64,000 nucleotides of DNA from Breznakia pachnodae (GTDB lineage: Bacteria; Bacillota_I; Bacilli_A; Erysipelotrichales; Erysipelotrichaceae): contig NZ_JAUSUR010000006.1 of the NCBI RefSeq assembly GCF_030814225.1, positions 211,123-275,122 of the forward strand, given 5' to 3'. Positions within the stretch are counted from its first letter, which is position 1; each line of letters begins with the position of its first letter. The position numbers were made by a program, and so were the translations under genes. This document shows, one piece after another, positions 61,801 through 64,000 of this stretch. A model generated the notes under the pieces. That model ran no database searches, had not been told where the DNA came from, and was given only the letters and a program-made list of their open reading frames with translations.

Positions 61801-61937
61801 TCTTCTTGTAGTTCTTCTACTACTTCGTCTTCGCCTTTTGCTTCTTCTAATTCATTTGCATAGATACTTGTATGTATAACACCAAATAACATTACAAATG
61901 CAAAAGCAAGGCATAAAATCTTTTTGCCTTTTTTCAT
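58845..61937 (-). CDS. Beta-helix surface protein with Listeria-Bacteroides repeats, 1030 residues
   Basis: A signal peptide (about 1-28) is followed by a strongly acidic leader (about 29-95) and a right-handed beta-helix (about 120-520; repeated NNTFVQNVAN, GGAIGIYHLRGG-type rungs). A linker follows, then about three or four InlB B-repeats (about 700-950; FKGWYTDTTF, VYAKWE). A Pro/Thr-rich spacer ends in SPSTGD, a membrane segment and a basic tail: a variant sorting signal of (S/P)PxTG type. The ATG at 61937 has GGAGGG before it. A possible ECF-type promoter (62003-62030) lies upstream. Same overall plan as the giant adhesin, so probably another adhesin. Confidence 0.88.
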   Translation of the reverse strand: MKKGKKILCLAFAFVMLFGVIHTSIYANELEEAKGEDEVVEELQEEEKIEEIEDLEETEEIILDDSIETEEVESEEILEDVVEDVTDAETTTEPKKLSMRALVDVSSISGFSDTFDAASNNDELLFTQTFINELLTTTTGVTLTTQPDDNRSIIIDGKNQTLEGSAALGTTLFKLTHNGSGTITFRNMTIKNLPKTAIEISGTGNVTFENVTFDTVKESSLRNKSTGTLTVDSCNFLSGLGPMLYDETTTSHIVNISNTYFYNSNTNGQYGIGGGVQISSNAVAVIENSTFENNNLATGMGGAIATRHDGANINLTVKNSYFLNNSTTNNVGGAIGIYHLRGGDVQILDSVFEGNKANGNNNLSDGGAIAIKNNDASYTGNITIAGCNFTGNIAADNGGAMLIEATNDGVTVANVYNNTFVQNVANAVGSPTAVGGAIQTYGAPTSTISHNTFYQNKNATSYGGGAIGISGATNAVNSAKVANNIFVDNTSTGASSIQQNVATKVTVTANVGNNGNVGYDNGQKFIPDDDTRNALVVLENIFVDFYKAGDTMPSYASVGDAKPITFGSAGAAGHTQVNSAYIPSPRIDEMLRTNDPRTITGVLEDVRGYPRESLTPENPYYPNAGSVEIYWTKFDPGTGAWSSRFNVETEGGIESLAYPGQFYKINNPPTFTSSGDPIYDVNKTFTRNTLTGPTDYGFVGWQNDKLISDLKDVNADYTCRKQTYVAQWRLDEFHLDFDLMGGSPKENCDDHFITQIILKNVNGNLGTVPASEPQKDGFVFDGWYEDDTYAGSEWDFDTDTVTKDVTLYAKWRAEETYTLDFDMQGHGTQVPQQIVAENKTPTKPADPSEAGYAFKGWYTDTTFTTEYDFTKVITKNTTVYAKWEIVIQPEKEYYTLSFDMQGYGEQVADQTVLENTAGTKPADPREDGYKFEGWYTDTLFIVEYDFTTPLTEDVIVYAKWTKETIKKPSVIPPTPSKPTPPTSTTPQVTKPASPSTGDTTNIVNLLVMLGFAMAVIGVYGYHKKYHKTNN

Positions 61938-62002
61938 GTGACTCGCCCTCCGCACATTTTATGTTTTCTTTTGCCTATATATAAATTTTGCCCTTTCACC
62001 AT

Positions 62003-62030
62003 TTAGACGATATCATTAAAAACATCGTTC
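62003..62030 (-). promoter_or_regulatory. Candidate ECF-type promoter P3
   Basis: Minus-strand GAAC, 17 bases with a T-run, CGTCTAA. The distance from the AAC core to CGTC is the same as in P1 and P2, but the -35 is less complete (TGAAC, not TGAAACC) and the -10 differs at one base. About 65 bases before the surface-protein ATG. Confidence 0.5.
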
Positions 62031-62056
62031 ATTGCGGATTGATTGTTCGGTAATGT

Positions 62057-62090
62057 CGAAAAAAGTGGATGTTTTCTTATATTTCCACTT
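62057..62090 (-). terminator. Terminator of the MarR gene
   Basis: Stem AAGTGGA / TCCACTT with a 14-base loop. On the minus strand it is followed by six T residues. Confidence 0.75.
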
Positions 62091-62127
62091 CAATATTGAA
62101 TACATTTTTTCAATTACTTACAGCATC

Positions 62128-62562
62128 TTATATTTCTAAATTCATATAATAGTTTAATTTAGCATAATATTTTTTTAATACTGTTAATAATTCGTTAAGT
62201 TCATCACTTATATCATCATTTACTAAATCAAAGAAATAACTGTAACTAGAATCTGATATCTTTTTTCCTTTCTCAGTTATTACTATATAGGTTACACGTT
62301 TATCTACTTGGGAACTCTTTTTCCTTAATAATTTACTTTTCACCAACTTTGTAATAATTACTGATAAATTTGCAGGTGCTTTATTCAACACCTCTGATAA
62401 CTTATTAAGCGTTAAATTCTCATGAGAATCACAAACCCTTAGTATTCTTAATTCTGCATAAGATACCTTATTTTTTTCAAAAAAATTGCTCATTAGTTTT
62501 AACACCGTATCTTGAATTTTAAAACTTAACAGTTCTACTTCATCCAATGTCTTTGCATCCAT
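62128..62562 (-). CDS. MarR-family transcriptional regulator
   Basis: A 144-residue winged-helix protein. The helix-turn-helix is LTLNKLSEVLNKAPANLSVI (about 50-70) and the wing is near KKSSQVDKRVTYIVITEKGK (about 82-100), with long dimerisation helices at both ends. MarR proteins sense small phenolics, oxidants or antibiotics. A palindrome (62627-62642) upstream suggests autorepression. AGGAGG precedes the ATG. It is adjacent to the surface-protein gene on the same strand but separated by a terminator. Confidence 0.88.
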   Translation of the reverse strand: MDAKTLDEVELLSFKIQDTVLKLMSNFFEKNKVSYAELRILRVCDSHENLTLNKLSEVLNKAPANLSVIITKLVKSKLLRKKSSQVDKRVTYIVITEKGKKISDSSYSYFFDLVNDDISDELNELLTVLKKYYAKLNYYMNLEI

Positions 62563-62626
62563 ACTTTCGCCTCCTGCCCAATTATATAAATATTATAACA
62601 TGATTATATATAATGTATAATAAATG

Positions 62627-62642
62627 GAATGACTTATCATTC
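62627..62642. promoter_or_regulatory. Palindrome upstream of the MarR gene
   Basis: Perfect inverted repeat GAATGA-ctta-TCATTC in a TATAAT-rich stretch, a probable MarR operator. Confidence 0.5.
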
Positions 62643-62650
62643 AGCAATAA

Positions 62651-62680
62651 AAAAGTAATAGAAGAATTTCCATTACTTTT
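62651..62680 (-). terminator. Terminator of the 150-residue protein gene
   Basis: Stem AAAAGTAAT / ATTACTTTT with a 12-base loop. T-runs flank it on the minus strand. Confidence 0.8.
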
Positions 62681-62702
62681 TCTTATTACTTAGTATTCAC
62701 AA

Positions 62703-63155
62703 TTAAGAAAGTGATGTGTTTAATGATTTAAAATATACTTCTATTTCTTTTAGATTAGTTATTGTTTCTAGTAAATAAGTTTGATCAGTATCTGTCTGAA
62801 AACTGATTTTAATATTTTCTAAACTATAGTCTCTATAATCTACAGCAATCATAACATGACCACACTGACCCATTTTTATGTTTAGATTTAAGTTATCCTC
62901 ATAATCAGAACGATAATTAGCTTCACCCTTCAGATTATTATATATATTTTGAAGTTCTTCAAGAAATTTTCTTGTGGCTTCTGATGTTGAATGGAAACTA
63001 TCGTCTTTTAGTTTAAATCCATTACATTCAATATATAAAACTCCTTGAAACCCGAATCCACCGTCCCAAGTATTTGTATCTGTAAATACTTTAGTAATAT
63101 CAAATTGGATTAATGCATTATATCCTTTTAAAATTAATTTTTTATCTTTTGTCAT
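62703..63155 (-). CDS. Uncharacterised 150-residue protein
   Basis: Not firmly recognised. Soluble, no signal peptide. The pattern of two beta-rich parts around a helix (FLEELQNIYNNLKGEANYRS, about 65-85) and a late MIAVDYRDY strand faintly resembles the WapI/DUF6228 immunity-type fold, but no toxin gene is nearby. AAGGAAG precedes the ATG. It lies 36 bases after the acetyltransferase gene and may share its transcript. Confidence 0.65.
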   Translation of the reverse strand: MTKDKKLILKGYNALIQFDITKVFTDTNTWDGGFGFQGVLYIECNGFKLKDDSFHSTSEATRKFLEELQNIYNNLKGEANYRSDYEDNLNLNIKMGQCGHVMIAVDYRDYSLENIKISFQTDTDQTYLLETITNLKEIEVYFKSLNTSLS

Positions 63156-63191
63156 ATATCTTCCTTCTTAATCTATTATTTCTTTCTACCA

Positions 63192-63671
63192 TCATCTAGT
63201 ATGCTTTGCTAATTGAAATATACTTATATAATAATTATCTTCCTTAAAGTCTCCAAGATATTCAGTATATTTTTCATATATTTCTTTTAGTTTAGGATTA
63301 CCAGCCCAGCAATCAAGATAACAATTACGATTTTCTTTTATACTCAATTCTTTACTATACTCTATTACTTTGGATAAGAATGATTGACCTTGATACTCTG
63401 GAAGAATAGCAATTTTCCCTAAATATAAATCTCCTTGTTTCATCATATAATTATTTGAATCAAGGAGTATAAGTTCAAAACACCCTATAACATCTTCGCC
63501 ATTATATAATAAATATAAATTGTTAATCATAGACAATATATCATTCTTTGTCCATGGATACTCCCACTGATGAATTTCTTTTCTTAATAGTTCGATTGTT
63601 ACTTTATTATATACTTCAAGAATCCTTTCAATATTTGTATTATTTGCCTTCTTTATTATCATTCGTTTCAT
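63192..63671 (-). CDS. GNAT-family acetyltransferase
   Basis: A 159-residue GNAT protein. An N-terminal MIIKKANNTNIERILEVYN start is followed by a LYLGKIAILPEYQGQSFLSK acetyl-CoA motif region (about 85-105) and a helical C-terminus (NPKLKEIYEKYTEYLGDF). The ATG at 63671 is taken because AGGTGAT lies just before it. Substrate unknown. First gene of a probable two-gene unit with the 150-residue protein. Confidence 0.8.
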   Translation of the reverse strand: MKRMIIKKANNTNIERILEVYNKVTIELLRKEIHQWEYPWTKNDILSMINNLYLLYNGEDVIGCFELILLDSNNYMMKQGDLYLGKIAILPEYQGQSFLSKVIEYSKELSIKENRNCYLDCWAGNPKLKEIYEKYTEYLGDFKEDNYYISIFQLAKHTR

Positions 63672-63806
63672 CTTTATCACCTATTACAAGTACATCTCTT
63701 TTGATTATACCAAACAAAATAAATACATGATATCAAGAAAAGATTTCTACGAAATCATATTAAATACAAAGATTTAATACCAGGTACCTTTCTTGAAGCC
63801 CTGTAG

Positions 63807-63874
63807 GATATATCCTCTTTTCATCCTTCCTCATATTTCGAGGTGGTGCGATGAAAAAATAGATATATCTTTTT
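63807..63874 (+). terminator. Three-tier hairpin at the right edge
   Basis: Nested complementary arms: GATATATC (63807-63814 with 63862-63869), TTTTCATC / GATGAAAA (63818-63825 with 63850-63857) and CCTC / GAGG (63829-63832 with 63840-63843). Five T residues follow on the plus strand. No gene is recognised between 63672 and 64000, so what it would terminate or regulate is unclear. Confidence 0.5.
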
Positions 63875-64000
63875 GTATGTACTTTGATGGAATTCCATCT
63901 ATAATACCGACCAATCATCTTCCACTAGTGATTGCATTAATATTATAGTTCCATCTATTTCTTAGTTATCTATTCTAGTCTGAGAAACTCATTCCTCGTC

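Noticed and set aside
62703..63155. Toxin-immunity pair
   Set aside because: The 150-residue protein only faintly resembles an immunity fold, and no polymorphic toxin gene is nearby.
63780..63870. T-box riboswitch at the right edge
   Set aside because: Only a partial AGGTGG-like core is seen. No specifier stem, no AGGGTGGnACCGCG match and no downstream aminoacyl-tRNA or amino-acid gene in view.
63672..64000. Transposase remnant on the minus strand
   Set aside because: A short open stretch (about 45 codons) is present but shows no recognisable transposase motif or terminal repeat.

Overview
This 64 kb window is AT-rich Gram-positive DNA. The gene types (PTS sugar systems with PRD antiterminators, RpiR/DeoR/AraC regulators, LRR and Listeria-Bacteroides-repeat surface proteins, strong AGGAGG ribosome sites, short T-run terminators) suggest a gut-type member of the Bacillota, most likely Erysipelotrichia or a close relative. 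The genus is not resolved. No rRNA, tRNA, CRISPR array or intact insertion sequence was recognised. Most genes are on the minus strand, so operons read from high to low coordinates.

Layout. (1) 0.3-8.1 kb: a beta-glucoside unit. Promoter, RNA antiterminator (RAT), EIIA, licT, second RAT/terminator, EIIBC, two family-1 phospho-glucosidases, then an RpiR regulator and a Cof-type phosphatase. (2) 8.1-16.0 kb: two unknown proteins, a MacB-like ABC transporter, and a second GH1-EIIBC pair divergent from an AraC regulator, with a palindrome between them. (3) 16.0-18.7 kb: an arsenic/thiol-type cassette (ArsR; DUF318 permease, thioredoxin-like protein, acetyltransferase, ArsC). (4) 18.7-24.1 kb: small membrane proteins, an XRE regulator, undecaprenyl-diphosphatase and oleate hydratase. 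(5) 24.1-27.3 kb: signal peptidase I, a BspA-like wall protein, a bactofilin and a lipoprotein. (6) 27.4-47.9 kb: the most unusual part. A sigma-70/ECF-type factor is fused to a membrane segment and Ig-like ectodomain. Two anchored surface proteins follow it, then a 5054-residue repetitive adhesin gene. (7) 48.3-58.7 kb: two linked sugar operons, one with galactitol-type EIIABC, Rpe, an SDR dehydrogenase and a sugar-phosphate isomerase, the other with DeoR, Gfo/Idh, a TIM-barrel isomerase, a hydrolase and an orphan EIIA. (8) 58.8-64 kb: a 1030-residue beta-helix surface protein, a MarR regulator, an unknown protein and an acetyltransferase.

Main result. Upstream of both the sigma-fusion gene and the giant adhesin gene, on the same strand, is the same ECF-like promoter: TGAAA(A)CC, 16 bases, CGTCTTACT. 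A looser match with the same -35 to -10 register precedes the 1030-residue surface protein. That protein shares a signal peptide, acidic leader, beta-helix and STGD-type C-terminal anchor with the giant. I infer a self-regulating, membrane-tethered sigma factor controlling a dispersed adhesin regulon. The giant gene also carries a layered repeat structure: 264-bp modules, 1032-bp units, and a 2064-bp super-repeat, with later units lengthened by two and three extra modules.
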